Of a stretch of 64,000 bases of DNA, positions 41,414-49,537 are shown in pieces (position 1 is the first letter of the stretch; every line of letters starts with the position of its first letter). The DNA comes from CAZYAK01 sp964403335 (GTDB lineage Bacteria > Patescibacteriota > Gracilibacteria > Peribacterales > Peribacteraceae). Where the stretch lies: positions 62,001-126,000 of the forward strand of contig CAYOFI010000002.1 of NCBI GenBank assembly GCA_964403335.1. The letters run 5' to 3'. The translations under genes were made by a program, and so were the position numbers. The notes under the pieces are model-generated. The model had not been told where the DNA came from. It was given only the letters and a program-made list of their open reading frames with translations, and made no database searches.

Positions 41414-42118
41414 TCAAGTAACACCCCGATACGCACACCAATCACAATCCGGATTTGCCGAAGGAGGCGTGTCTCGCAAAAGACAGAGTTTTGCCTCGTG
41501 CAAAGCCGCATCCACCCACTCGTCGCTTGCCGTATGCGGAACAAGACTGAGGGAAAATTCCAAGCGCGCATCGAACGACTCGCGCGTGCGGATGGCGTTT
41601 GCGTAGAGGATGTACGCGGCTGGTGCGATCGGGAAGCCCGATCTCCGCAAAAGCCATTGATACACTTCCAATTGGCGCTTGTAGCCATCCGACCAGCGGC
41701 TGCTCAAGTTCGGCGTCCATTCCGTACTGGTGGATTTGTAATCGACGACGATCATTTTTCCCGTGCTGTCGATCCAGACATCATCGACGACACCCTGGAC
41801 CAGAAAGTTTGTGGGGGTGTGCAAAACACGAATGCCCTTCGTGTTGTCACGCCACTCATCCATCGACGGATGCAGCAGCGGACGGGCATCCAATCCGTAC
41901 TGCGTCATGATGGGGTGCGGTTCACTGCGTACGCGATAGTGATCGAATTCACGCTTCATAAGCAGATCGACTGCCGTTTGCAATCCCATGGCAAGCGCAT
42001 CCGGTCGCGAAATTCCCAAGCGTCGATCAAGATAGAAACATCGCGCGCAGCGGACAAACAGTTCGATCTTACTGCGACTGAGGCGAAACGGCGTTGCGGA
42101 TGACGGATCGAATTGCAT
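41414..42118 (-). CDS. PD-(D/E)XK nuclease with Cas4/AddB-like cysteine set
   Basis: 234 residues. Nuclease core: LVQGVVDDVWIDSTGKMIVVDYKSTSTEW gives the Asp (VVDDVW) and D-Y-K (VVDYKST) of the PDDEXK_1/RecB family, followed by QLEVYQWLLRRSG. Cysteines at the N-terminus (FVRCARCFYLDRRLG) and the end (NPDCDWCAYR) are spaced to hold a [4Fe-4S] cluster as in Cas4 and AddB. There is no CRISPR array or cas gene in the window, so it is a stand-alone repair-type nuclease. Between tRNA-Ser and a small membrane gene. Confidence 0.8.
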   Translation of the reverse strand: MQFDPSSATPFRLSRSKIELFVRCARCFYLDRRLGISRPDALAMGLQTAVDLLMKREFDHYRVRSEPHPIMTQYGLDARPLLHPSMDEWRDNTKGIRVLHTPTNFLVQGVVDDVWIDSTGKMIVVDYKSTSTEWTPNLSSRWSDGYKRQLEVYQWLLRRSGFPIAPAAYILYANAIRTRESFDARLEFSLSLVPHTASDEWVDAALHEAKLCLLRDTPPSANPDCDWCAYRGVT

Positions 42119-42235
42119 GGAAGAATCCTACGAGCACGGAAACAAAGAATGCAACTCTCCGCAAGCCAAGACTGCGTTGCTTGCTTTTTGCTCTGTTACA
42201 CTGGGCGATACTTTCTTTCCTTCCCTCTCTTTGTT

Positions 42236-42586
42236 ATGACCGCGCTTGTAAAGCCAGTCACGTGGCTCTTCGGACTAGTTTTTGTGGTAATCGGTTTCCT
42301 CGGATTCTTCATGAATCCCATCCTGGGACTTTTTGAAGTCAATACTCTCCATAACTTGGTGCACTTGGTGAGCGGCGTGGTCGCTCTCATTGCCGCAAGC
42401 ATGAGCGTCTCTGCATCACGCTCCTACTTGGTGATCTTCGGCATCGTGTATGCCATCGTCACGATTGCGGGCTTCTTGAATTTCGCCCCCGTCAACGATC
42501 TGCTTATGATCAACGGCGCCGATAACTGGCTGCACCTCCTGATCACCGTCGTCTTCTTGGTGGTCGGTTTCAGCTCCAACAAGTAA
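42236..42586 (+). CDS. DUF4383-like small membrane protein
   Basis: 116 residues with four hydrophobic helices (WLFGLVFVVIGFLGFFMNP, LVHLVSGVVALIAASM, YLVIFGIVYAIVTIAGFL, LLITVVFLVVGF). The pattern LFEVNTLHNLVHLVSG ... NWLHLLITVVFLVVG is that of DUF4383 proteins, function unknown. GATACT (42207-42212) then a 23-nt pyrimidine-only leader (TTCTTTCCTTCCCTCTCTTT) and no Shine-Dalgarno. Terminator at 42610. Confidence 0.8.
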   Translation: MTALVKPVTWLFGLVFVVIGFLGFFMNPILGLFEVNTLHNLVHLVSGVVALIAASMSVSASRSYLVIFGIVYAIVTIAGFLNFAPVNDLLMINGADNWLHLLITVVFLVVGFSSNK

Positions 42587-42609
42587 CAGAAGAATTCAAA
42601 AGCCAGAAT

Positions 42610-42645
42610 CCAGAGACCAAGTACATCGCTTGGCTTCTGGTTTTT
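42610..42645 (+). terminator. Rho-independent terminator
   Basis: CCAGAGACCAAG pairs with CTTGGCTTCTGG (two central mismatches) around a 7-nt loop, then TTTTT. It would also stop the leftward gene from the other side only weakly. Confidence 0.75.
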
Positions 42646-42647
42646 GG

Positions 42648-43793
42648 TTATCTGGCCAGCTGCTCCTGTACCTGGGCCTGAATATCTGCGCCAAGATGAT
42701 TGGCCTTTTCCAGCGCATCTTTCACCTGAGCATCTGCTGCAGCCTTTGCGGCTTCCATTTCCGCATCTGTAGCCTCCTGCGCAGTATTCGATTCAACATT
42801 CGTGTCATGAGTGCTGCGGACTTCGATGCGCGATCGGGATTCGAGGCGGCTGCCATCGTCGCTGACTTTCACCGTTGTTGCGGCGGAGGCATATGCCGAC
42901 ATTGCAGATCCTCCGGCAACCTCTGCCTTGCGTACAACTTCGGTGATAACGGGCTCAACGAGTGTCGGATAATTTTTAGCAGGAGCTGACGATGAAGAAT
43001 CATCAGACCTCTGCACATAGCGCTTGTAGGCATCTTCCGTCGCATTCAGACGCGCTCGCAGTATGGCGGCCGCCTGTTCTTTTCCATTCTCTTCCAATTC
43101 TTGAATATGCTGATTGGCTTCGCGGCGCTCCAAGCGGAATTCTTGGTCGAGCGTCGTCGATACACTGTCTGTCAGTTTCGCCGTCTCCCGCAATTTTTTG
43201 GCTTCCTGCATCCTGCGCTCCATGCGTTTTGCATCCGCATTGGCCCGCGCTTCGGCGCTGAAACGGAAACTGGCTTCCAGCTGCTCGCTCGCGCGCTTGA
43301 TGGAATACAGGAACTCCCCGGGAAGCGCGTCCTCCGCCGCATACGAAATCCCGATTCCGCCGGCACCCGCCAAGAAGACGATGCCGAGTGCCGGAACCAT
43401 CCAGCGGAAGAACGTCATCTTTATGGGCGCGGCCTCATGTACCGGAGACGCATGCGGAACATGCCCGCCTACAATCCCTGACAAAATCGAGGCGCGCTCC
43501 AGTGTTCCAAGCGATACCTGTTGTGCAGGCGCGAAGAACGCAGCAAGATCTTTGTGTTCGGATACGGATGCATACGCGGCATTGTGTTCCGGCTCCGTTA
43601 ACGACACCTCCGACGCTGCATGAAAGAAGGAGACTGCAAAAGCTTCATCATTCGCAGTCACCGCTCCCTCGGCAGCCGAGAGCGGGTGACTCTCCATATG
43701 AGAGCGGATGCGCTTCCAGCCATCGGCTTTCTCCTCTGGTTTGAGGCCGGGAGAATCCATGCCGGACAACGGGGTATCTGAGTGATTTGTCAT
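42648..43793 (-). CDS. DUF5667 protein, probable anti-sigma-like membrane partner
   Basis: 381 residues. Cytosolic N-terminal ~125 residues (KADGWKRIRSHMESHPL), one transmembrane helix (WMVPALGIVFLAGAGGIGISYAA), then AEDALPGEFLYSIKRASEQLEASF, the hallmark of DUF5667, and a long outside coiled coil ending in Ala/Glu-rich repeats. The position after an ECF sigma factor on the same strand, with topology cytosol-helix-outside, fits a membrane anti-sigma factor. No zinc-binding HxxxCxxC is present. Leader short. Confidence 0.75.
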   Translation of the reverse strand: MTNHSDTPLSGMDSPGLKPEEKADGWKRIRSHMESHPLSAAEGAVTANDEAFAVSFFHAASEVSLTEPEHNAAYASVSEHKDLAAFFAPAQQVSLGTLERASILSGIVGGHVPHASPVHEAAPIKMTFFRWMVPALGIVFLAGAGGIGISYAAEDALPGEFLYSIKRASEQLEASFRFSAEARANADAKRMERRMQEAKKLRETAKLTDSVSTTLDQEFRLERREANQHIQELEENGKEQAAAILRARLNATEDAYKRYVQRSDDSSSSAPAKNYPTLVEPVITEVVRKAEVAGGSAMSAYASAATTVKVSDDGSRLESRSRIEVRSTHDTNVESNTAQEATDAEMEAAKAAADAQVKDALEKANHLGADIQAQVQEQLAR

Positions 43794-44055
43794 AGGTGCT
43801 CAGAAGACGTGAACCGGCAAAGAGTCTTACGCAGAGACTTTTAGAATTGCCGATGTCGACTTGACGATAAACGTATATTGTATTTTGGGGATGCGCATAT
43901 GTCGTTCTATTCCGCACCAAATATCCCTTTTTTCGTCATCAGTAAGCGCATGATACCTATCATGAGGCCTCTGCATGCGCGTGTATCTCCGCATACTATC
44001 GCTGACGATGAAGACACACGCGTCTTACGGCAATCGGACGGTTCTTCCTCTCATC
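43794..44055. other. Intergenic, no gene seen
   Basis: About 260 bases. The part next to 43793 is AT-rich (ACGTATATTGTATTTTGG) and on the minus strand contains TACAAT/TATACG, a possible promoter for the DUF5667 gene independent of the sigma gene. Confidence 0.4.
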
Positions 44056-44604
44056 TCAGAGTGCAGCCGCAAACGGATGCACTTCTCCCGTGTGGTTCAG
44101 ATGAGAACGCAGCAGCTTGATGCCGCGGTGGAGCCGCACGGAAATGGTGTTGGCGGATTCTCCGAGAATGGCTGCGATATCCGCAGGGGGAAGACCGTCG
44201 ATATACCGCATGATCAACACCTCCCTATAGCCCTCATCCATCGTGCGGAGCATCGCCATGATCTTCCCCTGCTCGATACGCTTCTGCATGTCAGGGGTCT
44301 GGTCGTAACCGGGGTCCCAGCCCGCGGCCTGCATGGCATCCAAAGATGTTTCTTTCTTTTTGCGGACTTCGTCGACAATAAGGTTATTGGCAATGCGGTA
44401 CAAAAACGCGCGCATATTATCCACGGTCTTTCCCTGGCACAGGAACGTCCATGTGCGCATGAACGCTTCTTGCATCAGCTCTTTGCCGCGCTCGCGGTCG
44501 AAGATGCGGAAGTAACAGTGGCGGAAGATGGCATCCGCGTACTCGTTATAGGCCTTCTCAAATTCCTGTTCCAGGGCTGCCTGATTGATGGGGGTCTCGC
44601 TCAT
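44056..44604 (-). CDS. ECF-type RNA polymerase sigma factor
   Basis: 182 residues from ATG 44604 (MSETPINQAALEQ). Region 2: YADAIFRHCYFRIFDRERGKELMQEAFMRTW (in part GKELMQEAFMRTW) and FLYRIANNLIVDEVRKKK; region 4: REVLIMRYIDGLPPADIAAILGESANTISVRLHRG (in part ADIAAILGESANTISVRLHRG cut to SANTISVRLHRGIKLL). It directs RNA polymerase to a stress or envelope regulon; the DUF5667 gene downstream is the likely regulator. The leader (TCTCCTTTCCCC) is C/T-rich. Confidence 0.92.
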   Translation of the reverse strand: MSETPINQAALEQEFEKAYNEYADAIFRHCYFRIFDRERGKELMQEAFMRTWTFLCQGKTVDNMRAFLYRIANNLIVDEVRKKKETSLDAMQAAGWDPGYDQTPDMQKRIEQGKIMAMLRTMDEGYREVLIMRYIDGLPPADIAAILGESANTISVRLHRGIKLLRSHLNHTGEVHPFAAAL

Positions 44605-44746
44605 GGCGGTAACGGGGAAAGGAGACAAGCAGTCCCACGACACATATACTGCGTTTGGGACAACACAGTGATACCAGAGCAATGGCTTCCCGCAAACAAA
44701 AATCGGTAAGAGATAGGAGACGGGATGCCTGCCGGTTCCTTACACG

Positions 44747-44755
44747 TGCTATACT
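44747..44755 (+). promoter_or_regulatory. Extended -10 of the ROK kinase gene
   Basis: TGC-TATACT with 9 nt to the TTG start codon. Confidence 0.6.
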
Positions 44756-44764
44756 GCGAACCGC

Positions 44765-45634
44765 TTGCCAATTCGTGAAACTGTCATCGGGTTTGATCTA
44801 GGCGGGACCAAGTCCGCAGTTGGCGTGTATGACAAAAATTCCTGGGAGGAACTGAGCTACGACCGATTTCCCACCGACGCAAAACGCGGATTTTCCACGG
44901 TGCTGCAAGAGGCAGTGTCGCACATACAGAAAGTCTGGCAAAAAAACACGATTGGTGTGGGATTTGGGGTGGCCGGATTGCTTGCACACCCGGAAGGTTT
45001 GTTATTGTCGAGTCCGAATATCCCCGAAAGTCTGAATATTCCCCTTCAAAAAATTCTTCAGGAGAAATTCAAAAGCAAAATAATGGTCGATAATGACTCC
45101 CGCTGTTTCACATTGGCCGAAGCCGTGACTGGAGCGGGCAAAGGAAAACGAGTTGTCGTGGGCGTGACGATGGGCACGGGCGTGGGAGGCGGCATCATCA
45201 TTGAAGGCAAAGTTATGCATGGTGAGCATGGATTCGCCGGAGAAATCGGTCACATGTTGCTGCGTCCGGGGGAACCTCCGTACCCCACGAAAGACATTCG
45301 CGGCGAAACCGAACAGTTCTTTTCGGGGACGGCGATGGGAAAGCGCTGTGCGGCGGCGAATAAGCCGGAGGAATATCTGGAAGGACAGGCCTGTTCATTT
45401 TTGCACCCGCATCTGTTCCGGGAAATCGCCTGGATGGTCACGAATCTCACGTACGCGCTCGATCCATCCATCATCGTCTTTGGCGGCGCAGCGGGATTGG
45501 CACTGAAGCCGCATCTTGATGATATCCGCACAGAACTGAAACACTGGCTGTTGCCGCACACGCCCATGCCAGAGCTTGCAACCGCAACATGCAAGAATCC
45601 AGGTACACTCGGTGCAGCACTTCTTCTGCGGTAA
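44765..45634 (+). CDS. ROK-family sugar kinase (glucokinase-like)
   Basis: 289 residues, TTG start (no in-frame ATG or GTG before the first motif). ROK hallmarks: VIGFDLGGTKSAVGVYD (phosphate loop), VGFGVAGLL, MVDNDSRCFTLAEAVTGAGKG (catalytic Asp in DNDS), TMGTGVGGGIIIEGKVMHG and HGFAGEIGHM. The Cys-rich zinc motif (CxCGxxGCxE) that usually follows is missing: GHMLLRPGEPPYP occupies its place. It probably phosphorylates glucose or another hexose, feeding gnd, tal and tkt nearby. Confidence 0.88.
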   Translation: MPIRETVIGFDLGGTKSAVGVYDKNSWEELSYDRFPTDAKRGFSTVLQEAVSHIQKVWQKNTIGVGFGVAGLLAHPEGLLLSSPNIPESLNIPLQKILQEKFKSKIMVDNDSRCFTLAEAVTGAGKGKRVVVGVTMGTGVGGGIIIEGKVMHGEHGFAGEIGHMLLRPGEPPYPTKDIRGETEQFFSGTAMGKRCAAANKPEEYLEGQACSFLHPHLFREIAWMVTNLTYALDPSIIVFGGAAGLALKPHLDDIRTELKHWLLPHTPMPELATATCKNPGTLGAALLLR

Positions 45635-45635
45635 G

Positions 45636-45694
45636 TCCCAAGGTCCAAAACTCAAATCCACAAATGCGGATTTCGTCCTTGGGATTTGGGATTT
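45636..45694. terminator. Bidirectional terminator between convergent genes
   Basis: Nested stem: TCCCAAGG (45636-45643) with CCTTGGGA (45677-45684), inside it AAATCC (45654-45659) with GGATTT (45668-45673). The tail GGGATTTGGGATTTT repeats the arm of the hairpin at 1759-1772. Confidence 0.65.
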
Positions 45695-46240
45695 TCACGC
45701 CGTGCGTGACGGATTTTTGAGGTACTGTTTGGCGCTGAGTGTATCGGCGATGGCTAAATAGTCCTGCGCGGATTCCGCATACTCGGCGTCGTGATGCAGG
45801 TCTTGATCCTGCCACAGACGCGTGAACTCGGTGACATCGACCGCCCCCTCATAGCCGTTATCTTTATTTTGGACGGCTCCGTTTTTGAGAATTTTATACG
45901 TCCAATGCAAATGCGGACCGCTCGCATTTCCGCTTTTCCCCGACTTCCCGACCGGATCCCCTTGGTAAATCTGCTGACCGTTTGTGACCATCACTTCCGA
46001 AAGATGCGCCAGACAGCTGCGGCGCTTGGCATCTTCGATCGCAATATGCAGTCCGTAGTTTTTATCACCTTCATCTTTCACCGTCGCCACTCCGTCATGC
46101 GGCGCATAGATGATGGTGCCCTCGGGCACGCCAAAATCGATGCCGTTGTGTCCGTCCATGCCGAACGGCTTGTAGTCATCCGGGTTTTGCCCGAACCCTT
46201 GGGTGATAAGCGGCTTTCCGGGAAGAGGAGAGAAAATCAT
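45695..46240 (-). CDS. M23-type (LytM) peptidase
   Basis: 181 residues. The fold and zinc ligands are visible: FGMDGHNGIDFGVPEG (HxxxD) and GPHLHWTYK (HxH). M23 enzymes cut peptidoglycan cross-bridges. There is no signal peptide or membrane segment, so it is exported by another route, acts on lysis, or the true N-terminus is not obvious; the window DNA before the ATG is an AT-rich repeat. C-terminal ~60 residues (QDYLAIADTLSAKQYL) may bind the wall. Confidence 0.85.
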   Translation of the reverse strand: MIFSPLPGKPLITQGFGQNPDDYKPFGMDGHNGIDFGVPEGTIIYAPHDGVATVKDEGDKNYGLHIAIEDAKRRSCLAHLSEVMVTNGQQIYQGDPVGKSGKSGNASGPHLHWTYKILKNGAVQNKDNGYEGAVDVTEFTRLWQDQDLHHDAEYAESAQDYLAIADTLSAKQYLKNPSRTA

Positions 46241-46334
46241 GCGAATTGAGAATGAAAAATTGAGAATCGAGAATTCGGCAGAGCTTCAGACATCAAGGTT
46301 ACTTCCATAATTTTCCATTTTCCATTCTCAATTT
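46241..46334. repeat. AT-rich palindromic repeat (AATTTTCAATT family)
   Basis: AATTGAGAATGAAAAATTGAG (in part) on the left and CCATTCTCAATTTTCAATTC on the right form an inverted pair across ~90 bases. Same family as 15450-15611. Confidence 0.6.
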
Positions 46335-47732
46335 TCAATTCCCGCCCCAATTCGCATGAAACACTCCTTCTTTATCTGTTCGCTGAAACGTGTGCGCACC
46401 AAACAGATCGCGCTGCGCCTGGATCAGATTGGTCGGCAAACGATCGCGGTGGCAGGAATCGTAGTAGGCGAGGGATGCGGACATCGCGGGGACGGGGATG
46501 CCGTTGCCGATGGCGAGCGCCAGAAGCTGACGCCAATTTTGTTGACGTTTTCCGGCGAAACGGTCCGCAAGTGCTTTGCGGGCACTGCCATCCTGCGCAC
46601 TGAATCCTTTTTGGAACGTCGGCAGGAGTGTGGAGCGAATGATGCATCCGCCGCGCCAAATGCGCGCGACTTCGCTCAAATCGATCTTCCATCCGCGCTC
46701 ATCGGAAGCCTGACGGATGAGTTCGAAGCCTTGGATGTAGGACAAGATGATGCAGAGCTCCAAAGCGCTGCGCGTCATCGCAGCCACATCACGTGCATCC
46801 GCAGATGTTCCCAGGTCCGCAAACGGCATTTGTTTGCCCTTTGTGCGCATCGCAGTGTCACCAGAAATGATGCGCGCATCAACAGCAGCAGTGATCGTAG
46901 GAATCGCGATCCCGAATGTCATCGCCGCATCCGTCGTCCATTTGCCAGTTCCTTTTTGCCCCGCACGATCAGCGATCATGTCGATCAGATCTTTTCCCGT
47001 ATCGACATCCTTCTGATGGAAAATACGAGCGGTAATCTCGATCAAGAACGATCCCAGATCCTCACCGTTGTTCCACTCCTCATACACGGCCGCGAGCTCT
47101 GGGTTCGTCAGACGGCCGAGACTTTTCAGCAGATCATAACTCTCCGCGATGAGCTGCATGATGCCGTACTCAATGCCATTATGGACCATTTTTACAAAGT
47201 GGCCCGCTCCTCCCGGACCGAGATGGGTCACGCACTTTCCTCCTTCGCCATCGGATGCAGCCATTTTCTGCAGGAGCGGCTCCATCGATTTGTACGCGGC
47301 CATATCCCCGCCCGGCATCATACTGGGACCTTTCAGCGCTCCTTCCTCACCGCCGCTCACGCCCATGCCAAAAAAGTGCAATCCCCTTTCCGCAACGATC
47401 CTCTCGCGGCGCTCCGTATCGCTGTACAAACTATTCCCTGCATCGATCAATATGTCGCCTTTGTCGAAAACAGGAAGCAGATCCTGAATCACGCCATCGA
47501 CCGCGGATCCGGCTTTGACCATGAGGACGATCGGCCGCGGTGGCGTCAGAGCTTTTTTCAGATCCTCATACGTTTTGCAGGCGACGAACTTTCCTTCGGT
47601 ACCATGGAGCTTCATGAATTCTTCCGTTTTTTCCCATGTACGGTTGAAGACGGCGACGGTGGCGCCGTTATGCGCGGCGTTGCGCGCGAGGTTTCCGCCC
47701 ATGGTTCCGAGTCCGATGAGGCCGAGTTGCAT
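46335..47732 (-). CDS. gnd: 6-phosphogluconate dehydrogenase (decarboxylating)
   Basis: 465 residues, full length. NADP-binding GLIGLGTMGGNLARN, KAGSAVDGVIQDLLP, FFGMGVSGGEEGALKGPSMMPGG (in part GVSGGEEGALKGPSMMPG), HFVKMVHNGIEYGIMQLIAE (catalytic Lys/His region, VKMVHNGIEYGIMQLIAE) and IWRGGCIIRSTLL. It oxidises 6-phosphogluconate to ribulose 5-phosphate and CO2. Glucose-6-phosphate dehydrogenase is not in the window. Followed on the left by the AT-rich repeat; tal lies 54 nt to the right on the same strand. Confidence 0.96.
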   Translation of the reverse strand: MQLGLIGLGTMGGNLARNAAHNGATVAVFNRTWEKTEEFMKLHGTEGKFVACKTYEDLKKALTPPRPIVLMVKAGSAVDGVIQDLLPVFDKGDILIDAGNSLYSDTERRERIVAERGLHFFGMGVSGGEEGALKGPSMMPGGDMAAYKSMEPLLQKMAASDGEGGKCVTHLGPGGAGHFVKMVHNGIEYGIMQLIAESYDLLKSLGRLTNPELAAVYEEWNNGEDLGSFLIEITARIFHQKDVDTGKDLIDMIADRAGQKGTGKWTTDAAMTFGIAIPTITAAVDARIISGDTAMRTKGKQMPFADLGTSADARDVAAMTRSALELCIILSYIQGFELIRQASDERGWKIDLSEVARIWRGGCIIRSTLLPTFQKGFSAQDGSARKALADRFAGKRQQNWRQLLALAIGNGIPVPAMSASLAYYDSCHRDRLPTNLIQAQRDLFGAHTFQRTDKEGVFHANWGGN

Positions 47733-47786
47733 AAAGGGGATGCGGGAGAGATCGAGAGAGTAGCGGGGCGTGCGCGTCGCACGTCT

Positions 47787-48434
47787 TTACGACTTCGTAC
47801 TGACCTTTTTCCAGTCTTCCTGGAATTTCGCGATTCCCAGGTCCGTGAGCGGATGCTTGGGGAGTTTGGCGAAGACGTCGTAGGGGATGGTGCAGATGTG
47901 GGCGCCCAGGCGGGCGGCGTCGACGATGTGGCGGGGATGGCGGGTGGAGGCGACGAGGACTTCGGTCTTGAAGCCGTAGTGCTGCCAAACTTCCATGATT
48001 TCGGCGATCAGCGCCATGCCGTCTTCCCCCGCATCATCCAGACGTCCGATAAACGGGCTGATGATGGTGGCGCCGGCTTTGGCAGCTAAGATCGCCTGCG
48101 GAACGGAGAAGATGAGCGTGGTGTTCGTCTTGATCCCCTTCGACTTAAAGTAGGACAAGGCTTTGAGTCCTTCCGTCGTCATCGGGACTTTCACATACAC
48201 GTTTTTATGCCACTTGGCGTACTCCTCACCTTGCTTCTTCATGCCGGCAAAATCGGTGGCCGTCACCTGCGCACTTACGCACGGAACGAGTTTGCACATC
48301 TGCAAAATGGTCGGCTTGAAGTCTTTTCCTTCTTTGGCGACAAGCGAGGGATTTGTGGTCACGCCATCAAGCACTCCATACGAGGCGATTTCGGCGACGT
48401 GCGCGACGTTTGCGGTATCGAGAAAGAGTTTCAT
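47787..48434 (-). CDS. tal: Transaldolase (TalC/FSA-like)
   Basis: 215 residues from ATG 48434 (MKLFLDTANVAHVAEI); the upstream extension is not conserved-looking. LDGVTTNPSLVAKEGKDF, NVYVKVPMTTEGLKAL (Schiff-base Lys), NTTLIFSVPQAILAAKAG, SPFIGRLDDAGEDG and VLVASTRHPRHIVDAARLGAHI (in part ASTRHPRHIVDAARLGA) define the small transaldolase family. Part of the non-oxidative pentose phosphate pathway. Pyrimidine-rich leader (CACTTTTTCACTTTCGC). Confidence 0.94.
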   Translation of the reverse strand: MKLFLDTANVAHVAEIASYGVLDGVTTNPSLVAKEGKDFKPTILQMCKLVPCVSAQVTATDFAGMKKQGEEYAKWHKNVYVKVPMTTEGLKALSYFKSKGIKTNTTLIFSVPQAILAAKAGATIISPFIGRLDDAGEDGMALIAEIMEVWQHYGFKTEVLVASTRHPRHIVDAARLGAHICTIPYDVFAKLPKHPLTDLGIAKFQEDWKKVSTKS

Positions 48435-48520
48435 ATCTGCGAAAGTGAAAAAGTGCATCAAGGGTACCTGATACGGCTCCGCATGATAAATGCCAATTAC
48501 GTTTTGCAGTACGAAACTCA

Positions 48521-48542
48521 TAGCGGCGTAGCTACGCCGCTA
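48521..48542. repeat. 22-bp perfect palindrome
   Basis: TAGCGGCGTAG followed directly by its reverse complement CTACGCCGCTA, in the gap between tal and the C39-like gene. No T-tract, so it is not a standard terminator. Confidence 0.7.
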
Positions 48543-48631
48543 GCACGGACACCTTTCACGGGTTATGCATAATGATTCTGCGCGAAAATCTCCCGTAAGA
48601 CAGGCATGATGCCATCGTCTTCCATAGTGCT

Positions 48632-49417
48632 ATGCGTAAACACGCCTCCATTTTCTTTCTCTGTATGGGAATCGTTGCCCTGATCTTCGCGATCGGGATG
48701 TTCCGTGTTGCCACGGAGCCCGACACGTTTGATTTTCCGCTGGCGCGCGATATTCAAAAATCCATTGAAGATGTCACCAACTCCACGGGATCCGCCGTTA
48801 CCGCGGATGATTTTGTCAAAACCGTGAACTCCAGCGCAGAAGGAACGATAGCCAACAAAGTCCGCATTCAAGTTCCCTTCCTGGTCCAAGCGCCCACGGG
48901 CAACTGGAATATGCCCTATCAAGAGGCCTGCGAAGAGGCGTCGCTCATCATGGTGCATCACTACTTAAATGAAACGTCGATTACAAATGAGGAGGCGGAC
49001 AAAGAAATTCTGGACATCGTCGCGTGGGAGAACGAAGAATTCAATTACAGCGCGGATGTCACCATGGAAGAACTGAAGAGAATTGCGGAGGACTATTACA
49101 AACACCGAGCGCAGCTTTTCTATGATTTTACGATCGACGACATGAAACGCCTGCTGTCCGAAGGCCATCCCATCATTCTTCCCGTCGCCGGCCGCGATAT
49201 CGGCAATCCGTATTTCAGCGGCGAAGGCCCGTGGTATCACATGCTGGTCGTGACGGGATATGAGGGGAATTACTTCATCACAAACGACCCGGGCACCAAA
49301 CGCGGCGAAGGCTACCGGTACCCGCAAAAACGCCTGTTCGATTCCATTCATAACTGGACCGGGGCCAAAGAGGACATCCGCCAGGGCCGGCAGGTGATGA
49401 TGGTGTTGGAACGGTGA
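48632..49417 (+). CDS. Membrane-anchored C39-like peptidase
   Basis: 261 residues. One N-terminal hydrophobic helix (IFFLCMGIVALIFAIGMF) anchors it with the rest outside. The Peptidase_C39_2 core shows YQEACEEASLIMVHHYL (nucleophile Cys), PWYHMLVVTGYEGNYFITNDPGT (catalytic His and Asn/Asp region, in part WYHMLVVTGYEG and FITNDPG). It likely cleaves peptides outside the cell; the substrate is unknown. A hairpin and T-tract follow (49418). Confidence 0.85.
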   Translation: MRKHASIFFLCMGIVALIFAIGMFRVATEPDTFDFPLARDIQKSIEDVTNSTGSAVTADDFVKTVNSSAEGTIANKVRIQVPFLVQAPTGNWNMPYQEACEEASLIMVHHYLNETSITNEEADKEILDIVAWENEEFNYSADVTMEELKRIAEDYYKHRAQLFYDFTIDDMKRLLSEGHPIILPVAGRDIGNPYFSGEGPWYHMLVVTGYEGNYFITNDPGTKRGEGYRYPQKRLFDSIHNWTGAKEDIRQGRQVMMVLER

Positions 49418-49455
49418 CGTTCCATATGCATGTGGAACGGTAAATTTTGTTTTTG
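49418..49455 (+). terminator. Rho-independent terminator
   Basis: CGTTCCATAT-GC-ATGTGGAACG (one G-T pair), then TAAATTTTGTTTTT. Confidence 0.7.
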
Positions 49456-49485
49456 TGATGCCAGAAAATAAACATATACAAAACC

Positions 49486-49514
49486 CGTAGAGACGCCATG
49501 GCATGGCGTCTCTA
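49486..49514. repeat. REP-type palindrome
   Basis: GTAGAGACGCCATG next to its complement (GCATGGCGTCTCTAC): a 14-bp-arm palindrome 24 nt before the transposase gene. Identical to the copy inside that gene at 49829-49857. Confidence 0.8.
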
Positions 49515-49537
49515 CGGGGAATGCCCATCATGAACGC

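Noticed and set aside
46356..48089. 577-codon frame opposite gnd and tal
   Set aside because: Antisense shadow spanning two well-supported genes.
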